Shown one piece after another: positions 1 through 13,900 of a stretch of 64,000 bases of DNA. The DNA comes from Apricaphanius iberus (Eukaryota > Chordata > Actinopteri > Cyprinodontiformes > Aphaniidae): positions 7,562,001 to 7,626,000 of the forward strand of contig JAPXFQ010001662.1 of assembly GCA_028564705.1 (NCBI GenBank), read 5' to 3'. Made by a program: the position numbers and the translations under genes. The notes under the pieces were generated by a model. That model saw nothing but the letters and a program-made list of their open reading frames with translations. It did no database searches and was not told where the DNA came from. Numbering within the stretch: position 1 is the stretch's first letter; each line of letters starts with the position of its first letter.

Positions 1-218
1 AAGCGGAAGTCACTGATGACACCTCAGACTAATCAAATATCGATGCAGTGCTTCTGCAGCATTGTCTTGGGGTTGTTGACACACGCGCCGCAGCTTCGGC
101 TTCAGAATAATTTGTGGGGGAATTGAAAAAACACACTTTAATTCTTGTATTTTCTTCATCTTGGGCATACATTTTACTTTGTATCTCTTTGAAATATATA
201 TGTATGTATACAAGTACT
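1..218. other. Start of window, nothing recognised
   Basis: AT-rich sequence, probably GON4L intron or upstream region. No coding exon or named repeat could be supported. Confidence 0.3.
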
Positions 219-224
219 CAGAAA

Positions 225-916
225 TATGGGACGCCAGGTGTAATATTTTCGTTATTGAGTAGAAATGCACTTTTTTTGAACATTTAGCTTCATTTTTCCA
301 CATTTAGCACACTTTCATACATTTAGGAAGAAAATGTTTCTAAAATTCAACATTTATCAGCATATTTACATTTTAAAAATCTAAATTCTAAATATTATTT
401 CAAAATGTAACATGTTAAATCTAAATGTTAAATCTAAATCTAAATGTTAAATCTAAATGTTAAATCTAAATGTTAAACTTAAATGTTAAATCTACATGTT
501 TAATCCAATGTTCTAATGAACATGTCCAATGTTCTAAATGTTCCTAACATTTAGATTTAGATTTGATATTTAGATTTAACATTTAGATTTAACATTTAGA
601 TTTAACATTTAGATTTAACATTTAGATTTACATTTAACATTTAGATTTAGATTTAACATTTAGATTTACATTTAGATTTAACATTTAGAATTAACATTTA
701 GATTTAGATTTAACATTTAGATTTAACATGTTACATTTCGAAATAATATTTAGAATTTAGATTTTTAAAATGTAAATATGCTGGTAAATGTTAAATTTTA
801 GAAACATTTTCTTCCTAAATGTATGAAAGTGTGCTAAATGTGGAAAAATGAAGCTAAATGTTCAAAAAAAGTGCATTTCTACTAAATAACGAAAATTTTA
901 CACTTGGCGCCCCATA
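225..916. mobile_element. Foldback (palindromic) DNA element, about 690 bp
   Basis: The two arms (about 225-470 and 700-916) are near-perfect reverse complements. The ends are TATGGGACGCCAGGTG and its diverged complement. The centre is made of degenerate copies of a 12-mer (aacatttagatt, both orientations). The 6-bp sequence cagaaa flanks both ends (219-224 and 917-922) as a candidate target-site duplication. It has no coding capacity and the superfamily is unknown. Confidence 0.75.
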
Positions 917-1289
917 CAGAAAAGTCAGAAAAATCGATTCTTATAGAAATCAAATTGATTCACAAGTTCACTAATTGATATGTTTTAAAATAGTCTGCCC
1001 TTTTTTACAGCTAAAATATGAAGGAAAATCCTGACAGCCATTTTGAGGCTTGTGTCAAAGAGGGTTAATAAATTTTCCCCAGGTGAACTGTTACCCCACC
1101 CAGATCAATGAATTACAGTCATATAGATAACAGCTCAAAAAAGTTTTAATAGCACTGACCTATGTTAATATCAAACTGGATCAGATTGAATGAATCGGAT
1201 CGAATCAGATTCGATCATACTAATAATTTCTAACTCTTGAGAATCGGAATCGAATCAATCCTTGAAATTTTAATTGAGAATACCCAGCA
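917..1289 (-). mobile_element. hAT-like MITE, copy of 19928-20338
   Basis: Its reverse complement aligns along its length with the element at 19928-20338. Shared parts include the GCTGGGTAT end, clustered GATTCGAT blocks and a middle section containing aacagttcac and caaaatggc. The foldback element lies against its other end. Confidence 0.65.
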
Positions 1290-1302
1290 TATATACATAT
1301 AT

Positions 1303-1796
1303 TAGGGATGTTCCGATCAGCATTTTTAGGCCTCCTATCCGATTTTGTATCCTCAAACACGATCCGATATTTTGCCTTTAGTATTAATATGTATAAAGCA
1401 ACTCAACTAATCTTTTTATAAGACCAATTTCATTAATAAGATTTACAATTTTTGTTGTTAATCCCTTGAAATCACAATATTCCATAGAATTTAAAGTCAG
1501 CTTCAGTTTAATATATCAGACAAAATAATAAAGCAGAACACTTACTTGGTAGAGTATAATAAAAGTATTTCTGGCTTGCTATGAACTGGTGTGTGCAATG
1601 CTGCCCACATATACATAAGGATCACAGTCACTATATATTTTTTAAGGTTTGAATTATTGCGCAGTTACCGTTAAACTTAATTAGGACGTACTTTCGTAAA
1701 AATCGGCACGACTCGTCGGCTAATATAGCCGATCTCCGATCACTGAAACACATGAAAATATCGTTCCAATCATATCTTGGGATCTGGACATCCCTA
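1303..1796. mobile_element. hAT-type MITE with TAGGGATGT ends
   Basis: Starts TAGGGATGTTCCGATC and ends ACATCCCTA. Internal CCGAT motifs point inward from both ends. This end type is common in fish non-autonomous hAT elements. The flanks (atat repeats) make the duplication ambiguous. Confidence 0.6.
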
Positions 1797-1933
1797 ATAT
1801 CTATACTTCAGCCTTCTCTGCAAGTAAAAATGTAAGAGATGCTTTGTTCTTCTCTTTTTCAGACCAAACTGTTTTAGACGTTGTTTTTCTTGCCTTAAAT
1901 TCTGAAGTTTTGTCACCGACCATCTTGTTTCAG

Positions 1934-4900
1934 GCTCCTCAGTTTGTGGACATCCTGCTGGACGAGGAAGACTCCTCAGATGAAGAATATCGTCCAGATG
2001 AAGAGGAGGAGGATGAGACGGCCGAAGACGTGAGGCTCGGATTTTTAAATGTTGCAGCTTTTTTTATTTTCTCCTGTTAATTAATATTTGATCCCCTGAC
2101 GTTTTTGTGATTTGTATTATTTTCATAATGCAGACATTCCAGGAGAGCGACATGGAGAGCACAGCATCGTCTCCCAGGGGGACTCGCCTGAATCGGACGG
2201 AGGAGGACAGCTGCAGCCCCTGGCAGGTAGCGAGAGGACCGACTGAGAGCCGCCATATTGTGGTCATCTTTTAATCCCCCTGCCTTAAGAGATCAACGAT
2301 CTCTTCATATCTCTCTCTTTGCAGGCAACTCGAGTTCGGTCCAGGCGCTCGAAGGAAGTGTTGATGGGGCCGCCTCCTCCTCCTAAAGCTGCGCCCGCCA
2401 AAGGCGTGGCTGACACCACCTTCCTGGAGAAGCTCCACGCTGTTGAAGAGGAGCTGGCAGGTTGCTTGGAGCCTTATCAGGTAACCGAGAGGATCATATG
2501 AGGGACGGGGTAAACCGTTAACCCCTTAGCGTTTCTAGGGCCCGCTCATGGGCCCACTAAAGGTTGCTAGTTGAATGCTGCTACTGTCTAAACAAGCTTT
2601 TGTTAATATATACATATCTTTTATCATTTGGGAGCGAACAGCCTTGTGATTTCAATTATGGATGACAAAAAAGGTTAAAATGACCACAGTAAGCACGACA
2701 AGCTCCTTTTTCAACCCTAACCAACATTGAAGAAGTGAAGATAAACTTTTGAACTTACTGCTTAGTGGTCCTTTTACATGATAAAACCTCTCCATCTCGT
2801 TCAAAAACTCTCTTAAGTTGTTGGTCCACATCAAAAATAAATCCATAAAAATTGCTAGAACTGCTCTGCCAAAAACCGGAGGTTTCCTGATTCGTCACAA
2901 GAGGTGACTTTGGACCCATTTTTTGTCTCTCTTACCCTGTCTGCATTCAATTACATGATCTCAATTGAAAGATTGTAACATCCTGTTAAGATGTCACGTT
3001 GATGCTGTATTTTGCATTTGTTAATATAAAAAAAGAAAATATCTTTATCAATGTAAGCCTAAAAGTGTAACCTTTATTTGACACCTTACTTGACCCAGTA
3101 GGAAATGGTTAGACATACCCTCTACTATCTCGCAATTCTAAAACAATTTTTTTTAAGGATGTATTTTATAAATTTTAATAAGCAGACACAAAATTTTATC
3201 TATTTCAGACATATAAAGACCAGTGGAAATTTGATGTGCTCAAAAAACCAAAATTAAGAAGTTATGTCCAATTTAAAGATACATTTATGACTGAGTTCTA
3301 TGTTGAATGTAATTTAAAAAGAAGGCAGCGTTCTCTCTGTGCACAACTGGGAGCGTGAGTTCTGCCTCTTGCTGTTGGGGTGGGGTGATATAAAAGACTA
3401 CTGGAAGAGCAACGTTTGTGTGTTCTGTGTGATTTGAATGTTCTAGAAGATGAATTTCATTTTTTGTTTTATTGTCCCTTTATATCAAGATCTGAGGATG
3501 TCTATGTTTCAAAAGATTCAGCACAAAAATCTTGACTTGTTTTGGTTATCAGATATGTTTAGTTGGCTTTTTGACAAGGAGATATTTATGTCGGCAAAAT
3601 ATATAGAGAAAGCATGTGTGCGAAGGCAAAAAGGTCTTTATTCTGTTATGTAAATATGGGTTTTGTAAATGTACGCCCACTTTTTTTCTGTAAATAGTGT
3701 CATATAAGCCTATAAGGGCTGGGCACTTGTTTGTGCATGACACTAAAATCAAATCATGTATCTTTACCACGGAAATAAAAATTATATAAGTGTGCAACAA
3801 TTGCAGTTAGACATATTTCCACTGTTCTGTGACAAAATGTCCGAGTGTTTTCTTTCCAAACAGACCCCAGCCATATCTCTACTCCAAATGGTTGAAGAAC
3901 AGCTCTAATTGTAACTTGGATATACGTCTCAAAAATATTTTGGGCGGAAATTGCAGGAATGTTAAAGGGTTAAAGGTACATCAAAAATGAAAATTAAAAT
4001 ATCTTGGGAAAAAGTTAAAGTTTTTGTTATTTGCTGTAATTTTAGTGATTATAACTTGATTAAAAAAAAAACAGAACTGCCACAGTTTTTAAATTAGTAT
4101 TTAAAAGCCCTGTATAGTTTTCCTTCTACTGATCATTTATCCTATATATTTATACTTCCTCAGCCTATGTCTGAGTCAGAGGATGAGTCCGGAGTGATGG
4201 CGTACCGGACCCGGTCCAAGCGTCCTCTCCGGGACATCCCTCTAGGCCAGCTGGAGGCCGAGCTCCACGCTCCCGACATCACTCCCGACATGTACGACTC
4301 CACTTCCGCCCCTGAGGACAGGGACTGGGCCGACTGGTTGAGAGGCCTGTTGAGCTCCGACGTGGGTAATGAAGGTGAGCCGCCGTCTCCCGGCTGGGTC
4401 CAAATGTCAGAACCAGCATCACACAAAGCTAACTCTCTCTCTATATCTCAACCAGAGGAGTGCGACGACGAAGATGATCCAGAGTACAACTTCCTGGCTG
4501 ACGTCGATGAACCCGACCAGGAGGATTACCGTGACGACAAGGCCGTTCGGATCACCAGTCAGTGCAGAACGATCCGCCTTTAGCGAGTTGTGGAGGCGTT
4601 ATTAAGATCAGCATCTCAAGCTGAAGTCGAGAGAAAAATCTGCATTCATGTTTAAGAAAATGTTTACGAATTTTTATTTGTCGTCCTCAACTGAGTCTAT
4701 AATCGTACGAAAAATGTAAAATCTTACTCCGGGAAGCCACGTGTGGCTTTGTTGGTTCACCTTCTCTTTCTGATAATTGATGTTCTTTCTCTTCTAGAGA
4801 AGGAAGTGAACGAGCTGATGGAGGAGCTGTTTGAAACGGTACAAAAACACCATCCATAAATTCATAGTTAACCTTGGCCTTTAAACTTTAACAATAATCG

Positions 4901-7900
4901 AAAATTCTGGGAAGTGGAGTTTGGAAAACTCAACAGACTGATTTCCACCTTTAAATGTCAACTTCACACTTTAACCCGAGTAACATTTCTTGTTCAAATA
5001 GAAAAATAACTCTTAGAAAAACAGTTTCAGAGCTTAAACTTACACAGATTAGTATTAATTATATCTTTATTATGAACACATTAGAAACCGACTTTAAGGC
5101 CACGTCCGTACAAACCTCCTGTTCACCTGTTTCTGCCCGTTTCTCAGCTAAAAGAGGACCTGGCGGGACAGGAAGTGGACGACGAAGGGCAAGACGAAGA
5201 CGAGGAGCTGCAGGAGGAAACGCCCGTTCTTCAGGCACTGTGCATGTATGTGGGGCTGCAGCTATCGATTCTTTTTGTAATAGATTAATCTAGCACTTTA
5301 TCAATTGATTAATCTGAAAAAAATTTTTTTACGTTTTTAAACAACCAAAACAAATCATGCATAACAAAAATGTTGTGGCTATAAAATGATCAAGCAAAAA
5401 CAAAGAACTCCAACATTTGGCTCCAAAACTAAGCCCATTTACAGTATTTATTTGACAAAATAACAGTCATCATCAATCAGCAATGTTTTAGTGATTTTCT
5501 TTTTCGCCAATCACTTAAATTGTTTGAAAAGCAAGCAGTTTGGCTATATTGTCACATAAACCTTAGCAAAACAAAAATGACTTTTTTTTTTTTCTTACTT
5601 TGGATACCGCGCAGCATTATGTCTGCCGAGTTTGACGCTGTAACTGTGATGTTGAAGCATTTTTTTTTGTCACAGATAGTCACGTTACGACACTTAAGAA
5701 AAAAGAGAAAACGCAGTTCTCCACTTTGGCCAGAGTTTTTAAAAAGATTTGTTTTTGGTGCCGAAAATCTGCGTTTACGTGTGGATGACAGGCGAAACCG
5801 TAGAAAATTTTTTTAGTTTTGTGAGATACCTGGCTTTGTGTGGACAAGGCTCTTTTGCCATTAAACGTGAATAAGTTCCCTACTTAAAAAATATCAAAGC
5901 TAAACATCATATCTAGTCAAACAGCATCATGACATCGCTACAAATACAGTATTAAAATTGGCCAACATCAATGTACTGCGGTGGTACGCCAGCTCTACTT
6001 TGCACTAAATACATTGTAGTTTGTTCTCTTTTTTTATAGAATGTAATGATCCCAAACTTTACGCATTTTCTGCCGTTTATGGACATCTTTACTCTCCGTC
6101 ATCGCGGCAAATAAATTCAAACTGTATCACGCACTGCTGTTGTGCATTGCATAGGTGCGTCCAAAGCAACGGTCCGTGTGGAATAATCAGATCCCTGCGC
6201 GTATAGTGTGCTTCATAGGAATTTAACGAGGCTTCGAGGCAGAGTTTTTGCTTAGAGCAAGGTTTGTAATCGAGTAAATCGAGTTTCTCGAAAAATCGTT
6301 TCAGCCCTACATGTATTTAGCACACTGACACTGATTATCGCTTAGACCAGTCCTTCTCAACCAGGGGGTACGTGACCACATTACAGGGGATACGCAGAAA
6401 GACGTATATTTCATTTCTCAGATGTCAGGCTTTTAACCATATTCAATCTGCCCTGGTAGAAGGAAATCGGGCTGGGATGTGTTATGCTTGATAAATACAC
6501 AAAGGAATAATAATACTAGTAATAATAAACCCAGCAGGCGAACAGACTGTTAAGATAATGAAGCTCAGACCTCATTTAAGATAGGTTGAAGTAATGCTGA
6601 TAGGGTTATTTTTTTCTGTGCTGTTTAAACGCCTGTTTAAAGCAGACTCGCTTAAAAGAGCTTCTGTTTTTAATATAAGAAGAGGAGGGCTATTTACTCT
6701 TTTTAAATATATTTAGTATTTATTTTTTGTACATCAGGGGTGTCCTGGTACGTACCTTGGTTTAATGTCAGGGTTCGGTTCATTTTTGGTCCAGTAAAAT
6801 GGTGAAAAAGTTTCTAGAATTGTCGCTATTTGGTTTTGTAAAAAGAAAAAAGAATCGCTTAGAGGGGTCTAAAAACTCACTAAATATAGCTAAGTTGGCA
6901 ACACTGTCTGCTCCTCCTCACCTTGCCCTCCCCACTTCAATAGAAGGCAGTCACCTTATGATAGGTTTAAAGGCTTCCATCTCCATTTCAGGGTGTGGTT
7001 AGCACCTAACAACTCAACAAAAGAAGCCCAAAGGAAAGTTTTAATTCATTAATCAGTTATCCGTTCTGCTTCTTAAGAATCATCAACACATTTGACTAAG
7101 GGGGCGTCTGTGTTACGGGGGTACACAAGTCCAAAAAGGTTTGGGAAACACTGGCTTAGACCGCAGAGGGACGTGTTTACATCCTGCTGCCTGCTTGTTT
7201 GTGCCGTAGAGGAGAAGCTGGCGACGAACCGATCCCAGAGCTGCGGACAGTGAGGCAGCAGCTTGCTCTGATCAGGAAGAGGCGGCAGACGAACCCCATG
7301 TTCAATGCTCTGAGTCCAGAACCGTACACCCTGAAGCTGAACCCTCAGCAGAAGCAAAGGCTGCAGCAGCAGCTCCAGCAGGTACAAACTCCGGCCCGGA
7401 TTCGGCCCTTTAACCCCCTCAGGTCATCGCTGACATGCCTTCTCTGCTCCCCACCCCACCTCCCAGCATGTCCAGCTGCTGACTCAGATTAACCTGCTGA
7501 CTTCACCTGTCCCCAAACTGCACAGCGAGGCAGAGACCACCCGGCAGTTCCTGGTAACTCGCACAACAGCGCCTTTTATTTAGTGGAGAGTAACACTGGT
7601 TTGAGACTTTATCTCAGTGGTGAAACCCAGACTTAACATAACATTACCCCGAAGCTGGTGACACAGTTTCTGTTCTGATCTTTCAGCTTGAGTTAGACAT
7701 GTTGGCTCAGAGGGGAGAGATCATCCGGTCCGCCGATCATCCTGGTTACCGCAGCGCCTTCAGGGCCTCTAACCTGCAGGGGGCGCTGGAGCTCCTGGAG
7801 GAGCTGCAACGGACGCCTGTCGACTACCAGCCGCAGAGTCGCAAGCCTGACCGCAAAGGACAGAGTGAGTGTCCCACAGCTTTGGACCGGCTGTCCCGAT

Positions 7901-10900
7901 GTTCTGCTGGACTGACCCGTGTTTTTTTTTATTTTGCCTCCTGGTCGTCAGTGCGTTGTTACCCCGTCATGCCGGCTGAGCTCGCCTGGCTGTTTGCAAC
8001 CCGACCCGCGTTCCTTTACCCCGAACTGCTGCCTTGTGCCAACCTGGACCCAGCTATGTACTGCCCCCGCAGGACGGCGGCCTTCACTGCAGCAGAGGAC
8101 TGGTAACCCGAACACATCGTTAAAGAGGGAGACGGAGAGTCTTCTTCATTGAATTTATTGAGAAATTCACCTTAAAGCAGAGTTCTCAAACTCAAGGCCC
8201 TTGAAGCCAAATCCAGCCCTTCATAACCATTAATGTGGCCCTCTCGACTCTAAGGGGGTCACATAACTAGGGTTACAAGGTAACAGTTGTGTGGTTACAT
8301 AATATTTTAGAAGTCAAATCAAATCAGATTTTTTTGTATAGTGGCAAATGAAATAAGAACGGACAAAGTTAAAAGTTTTGTGTGCAGAGAAAGATATAAT
8401 ATTTTAACAGCTTGGGTTTTTTTTAGCAATACATTCTGTCACAACCGGCCCATTGAGGATATTCATAATCGAGATGTAGCCCAAAATGACCGTGAGTTTG
8501 ACACCCCTACCATTATAGGCTCTAGAAAGTTATATGATGTTATAAGAAAATGATTGACATTGTCTCTTCAAGCCTTCTTGCTCTAAACCGTCACCGATTA
8601 AACTTGTTCGTAGCAAGAACGGTTTTACTATTTTAAAGCTGTGACGAAGACACTGAAGTGTAAGTTTTGAAATGGACTTCAACGTCTCATGTCTGTGTTT
8701 CAAAGCGGGTCGTATCACTTAAGCTCATTAATTTCCCTAGAGAATGTAAATCCTTACTCTTAAGTAGGAGAATTACCAAAGGCTGACATCAATTCTCAGT
8801 TCTTCACTTTGATTTGCAGACAAAGGTCAACACCAAAATCGGGCCGCAACAAACGATTATTTGGATCATCAGTGAATCTGATGGGGTCTCGACTCGATTA
8901 ATCGGATTAGTGGTGGGGGGGGGGGACTGCTATGGAAACGTTTTTTCTCTTCTTCCTTCACTTTATTTAACAACAAAATGTTATTAGAAAACAGTTTAAT
9001 TGCTCCCAAAACATGTTATACCCTTAAATGTCTTATAGCTGTTGAAATATTGAATAAACAATAAATGAAAATAGTTTTAAATGGCTATGCTTCATCAAAG
9101 TGCGGTAACGATAAATTTGTCATATTACCAACATAAAGAGGTATTTGTGTTGCAGTGAACTGAGCTATTAGAAACATAACAAATTAAGGTTAAAATCTAA
9201 ATCAAAACATCACAACATCCTCCCACCTCAGATATCTTACAGCTGTTGAAATATCGAATAATATAGAATAAAAAATGGTTTTAAATGGCTTTGCTTTATC
9301 AAAGTTCTTTAAGGACAAATTTGCCATAAATCAACATAAAAATAGGCCTAAACGCATTGTCCACAGTCATGCATTACCGAATACCTGACAACGTAATCAC
9401 AGCTTAGCTTCCAAGTTCAACTGCTAACTTCTCTTGCCGAGACGCTACGATTCATTACTTAAAAAGTAACAGAGAGTCCAGACCAAAAGTTTGGACACGC
9501 TTTCTCAATCAATGCGTTTTCTTTATTTTCATGACTACATTGTAGATTCTCAAAACTAGTCACCCAAAATGGTTTTCCAACAGTCATGAAGGAGTTCCCA
9601 GATATGTTTAGTACTTGTTGGCCCTTTTGCCTTCACTCTGCGGTTCAGCTCACCCCAAATCATCTCGATTGGGTTCAGGTAGGGGTGGGCGGTATGGCAA
9701 GATTTTCATATCACGGTATTTTAAAAAAACATATCGGTATTACGTTATTTAATGGTATTTTTTTTCCCATACAAGACCGTTCATATCCATATTATCTTAT
9801 AAGAATGAAGAATACAAAAATGTGCTTTAAATAGCCCTTTTTACTGCCATATGGAAGGCATCATATTGTTTTTTCCAGACACTGGTTCATACCAAAAACC
9901 GGTGTTTATTTTTGTTATGATATGAATTTTTAACATACCCCTATACAACTCTGACAACTTCCGGAACGTTTAATGAGGGGAAGTGTTTCAGCCACGATGG
10001 ATTTCCCTGCTACACCCTCTTCAACACAGTGTAGAAAATAACGTTTTTAACTAAATGCAGATGCTGGCAGCAGCGAAAGAGAGAATTCTGATGAAATAGT
10101 TGAAAAAAAGAGGAGCCTCGTCTATAGTTTAAAAAGTTTATTGGCTTAAAAATATCAGACGAGAACCGAACGGCATACCTTGTACAAACGCTATTGAGAG
10201 TAACCAGTAGGAGGAAGTATTGAGCGTTGTTTGACCGTCTGTAGGTAAACGCGGTCAACCGCTGAAAAACCAGTATAAAATAAAAACTTGCGGTAAATAT
10301 GTTTTACATACCATCTACGATTCTTGTGCCGTCTTTTTTCTTTTGTTATCTGAATATTAACCAGCTAATAATCACCTATGATCTCCATGTTTATTTTACT
10401 TCTTCTTTGGCAAAATCCGATCTGAGTCTATACTCTGCCCCCTAGTGCGGTTCTTCATTACTACATGCAAAGCAATTAGAATATGCAATTTGTTGCTTGC
10501 GCCAATGTGAGGTTTAAAAAAATGTATACATTCAGCCTTAGAACATCAAGAATGTCTACTAGAATCATAATTATTTTAATTATTTTCATATCATTCAACT
10601 GTGTCTGGGAAAAAAACAATATGATGCCTTCCATATGGCAGTAAAATGGGCTATTTAAAGCACATTTTTATATTCTTCATTCTTATAAGATAATGTGGAT
10701 ATGAACGGTCCTGTATGGGGGAAAAAAATACCATAATACCGATATGTTTTAAAAGAATACCTTGATATGAAAATGTTGCCATACCGCCCAACACTATTGC
10801 TAGCATTGACTCTCTCTACATAACCTTAAATAAAGGTTATGTAGAGAGAGAGAGAAAAAAAAGGTTGCGCGACTGGCCACCACATAAGACGTCAATGACG

Positions 10901-13900
10901 AAATTTGTTGCAAAAGCTTTTTTATCATTGTATTTTAGCTGTTTCATTGATTCGTTGTTACAGCGTTACACCACAACGAGAAAGACAGAAGCAACTCAGT
11001 TTAGCCTTCCTGTTATCTGCTTTGAATCCTGCTCCTTCTCGGCCTTAAAACACATTAGCATTACAGGAGTCTGACCCATTTCTGCATTGAAAACCTCCCT
11101 CAAGCAGCAATGGACAACAGAAAGAAAGTTTAGATTAAGCTGTAAAGCTTTTTATTAGAAGTGCAGCTCATTGAATACTCTAGAAACGGATGGAAGCAAA
11201 CACAGCAGCCTTTTTTGTTGTTTCTCTACACCTTTCGTTTAAAAATCGCCAAAACAACAGATTAGCTCAATTATCCTTTCAATATAAAGCATGTAGTGGC
11301 CGAAGGCTGCATTAACTACTAATTACAGCGACTATAGAGCCCCGTTCTGGTGAAGCAATCTATGGCTGTTACTGAAACTGACCAATCAGATGCATATGCT
11401 ATCCATTGACGAAGATGGATAGTTAAAAAATGGGGTTCTACTCCATGCGTTCTGGAGTAGGTGACGGAAAGCCCTTGCGTTAACGGATAACGGCGCTGTG
11501 TCGATCCGTTTCTACGTATACTGATAAAATATAAACGAGGCTTAAGGTAGCATAAACAATATGCACCAGCAACATCCTGTTTCAGTGAGTGAGTGATAGT
11601 GACCCTGTTTATGAATCATTGAAGAGTAAAGCATTTACCCAGGAGATGGAACGTGGTAGACTTTTGGGCTCCTTTTACATTTCACAAGGGAAACTACAAA
11701 ATCCTCTTGTTTATTGCCGTCACATCATTCTAAAGCCTCTTTTACAGCATGTATTCTTCCGAAACAACTAGGGTGACATAAAATATCCTCTTTTTCAGTG
11801 TATTAAAAATTCATATTGCTTGGTAAAAATATTATTCAGACATATTATCACAGTCCTGGGAGAAATTTCTGAGTGTTTTCCTTTCGAAAGATACCCCAGG
11901 CATTTCTCTGCTCAAAATGATTAAAGAACAGCTTTAATTTTAATTCAAGTTTGCTTTTTTTTTTAAAGAATTGTAGGGTTCACTTAAAAGGATTCCGATT
12001 TTTTTTTAGTTCAAGGTAAATCATGCACAGAAAGAGCTGTTTCTGGGATGATCCCAGGAGTGTTGAGGTAGGGAAACATGCAGGACAGTGTGTCTTGAGG
12101 AGCAGAGTTGGGGAAACACTGGTTTAGAACAGAGACCGAACGTCATCAGTCATTCTGTGTCTCTCCTCAGTCTGCTCGTCCTGGGCCTCAGAAACATGGA
12201 GGGAGCGTCTGACCCACCGAAGCTTGTGTCTCAGTTTCTGCTCAGGAAGACTGTGGTGCAAGTCCGCCGGAGGATCCTGCAGTGCTGCAGACCCGGAACC
12301 CCCGACAACATCGTGAAGGTTACGAATCAGAAAACATATATTCTTTAAAACACTCTCACAGGGACGACTACGCTGTGTTCTCATCAGCGACCGACTCTGC
12401 CTTCTCTGCAGGCCTTCAGGTATCAGCAGGTGGTGTGGTCAATGCCGGTGGCCTGCGGCAATGTTGATCCGGCAGAGCAGCGCCCACCTGTGGCGAGAGA
12501 GGAGAAGGTCATGCCTCTCTGGCTCGTGGTATTGTACCTGTTTGATCTGACAAAGTAAAGTTACATCAGTGGAGTAGCGCTAAAATATACCATGTTGTCA
12601 GGTATTCCCAAAACAATAATAAAGTGACAGATAACAGAAGCATTCATGATCAAACAAGAAAGTAGGGCTGGTCGATATGGCCTAAATATTAAATCTTAAT
12701 TTTTTATACCAAATCAGATTTTAATCTTTTTTTGGGGGGGGTAACGCCCATATTTTCTTAAAAAGAAACTCCAAGTGATGAAAAATATTTTCAAAAACCT
12801 GCTTTCCCAGAGCTGACCTGAATTCAAAGTCCAACTAAAAACAATCTGCAAAGTACCCTGATCAAGAAAAATGGGAGGCCCTGGGCGGATTGGCTCTAAA
12901 CTATGGAATTCAACTATTGCATTAGGTAAAAAAAAAAAAAATCTGGAGTATCCAAAAATTAAACCTCCATAAACAGAAAATTTGATTTTATCAATTAATT
13001 TAGTTGATTTTATCGTTTTATCGCCCAGCTCCACAAGAAAAATAGAAAAAAGTATAAAAAATGGAATTAAGACTGATAGGGGGAGCATAAGTCACGCCCT
13101 TCTACTTCCCGCCCATGGGTCCCCAAATGCCAAAAAAAATGAATGAGAGTCAATGGAGCGATAAGTTATTTTCTGATCCAGTTTAAAATTCACGGACATC
13201 AAATGTTCGATCCACTGCGCATTTCAAAAACTCATTTTGATGCAGAGAAAACGCCGATTTTCAACCGGAGGCAAAAGTTACTTTAGGTTTTGTGTGAAAA
13301 CCTTTAGCAGACTACAACTGCAGGAGAAGAAGGAGAGTGATGGCCGTAGCCTCCAGGACGAAGCAAGGATTATTAAACACAGAGAAAACCTATAAATCTG
13401 ACCATGTGGAAAGTAACATCTATGTCGGGGGTAAAGCAGTCGGAGTGACAGCCAGCATGGAAGAGAAGCTCTACAAGCCCTAGGTGAGTGTTTTACGTGC
13501 TATAGCTAGCGCTAGCTTGTGTTAGCAAAATGGCGTCTTTTATGCGACTTCTGACTTCTGATTTGAAGGCATTTTAAATGCAAATTTTTACAATCAAATG
13601 AATCCCAAATTACTGAACAAATACATTTAAAATGTACATCATTAGTTATCATTTAGATCGAAGTACAACAAATGTGTGATTCAGAACGTAAGACAAAGTG
13701 GAAAATAACTTTTATCGCTTCATTGACTTCCATTAGTTATTTTTTTCGTTTTGGGGACCCACGGGCCGACCGCAAGGGGAGGAGACTTAGGCTCCCCATA
13801 TGTACATTAAGGATACAATTACAAAAAACAAAGTACTTTGGAGTTATTAAAAATTATGTGACATACCCATATTATAATGTGCAACTGAGTAGGATGATTA

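Noticed and set aside
420..720. Regular 12-mer array that could look like CRISPR or a satellite
   Set aside because: There are no unique spacers, the units are degenerate and in both orientations, and the array is the centre of a foldback element in a vertebrate intron.
4160..4426. 88-codon open frame on the minus strand
   Set aside because: It is antisense to GON4L exon 4, whose sense frame matches the family closely; a composition shadow.
5520..5816. 98-codon open frame in GON4L intron 7
   Set aside because: Entirely inside the hAT-type element 5251-6309, with no transposase motifs.
13320..13500. Gene-like GC-richer block with a possible donor (ctaggtgagt)
   Set aside because: Lies inside the long-inverted-repeat MITE 13080-13797 and has stop codons in the plausible frames.
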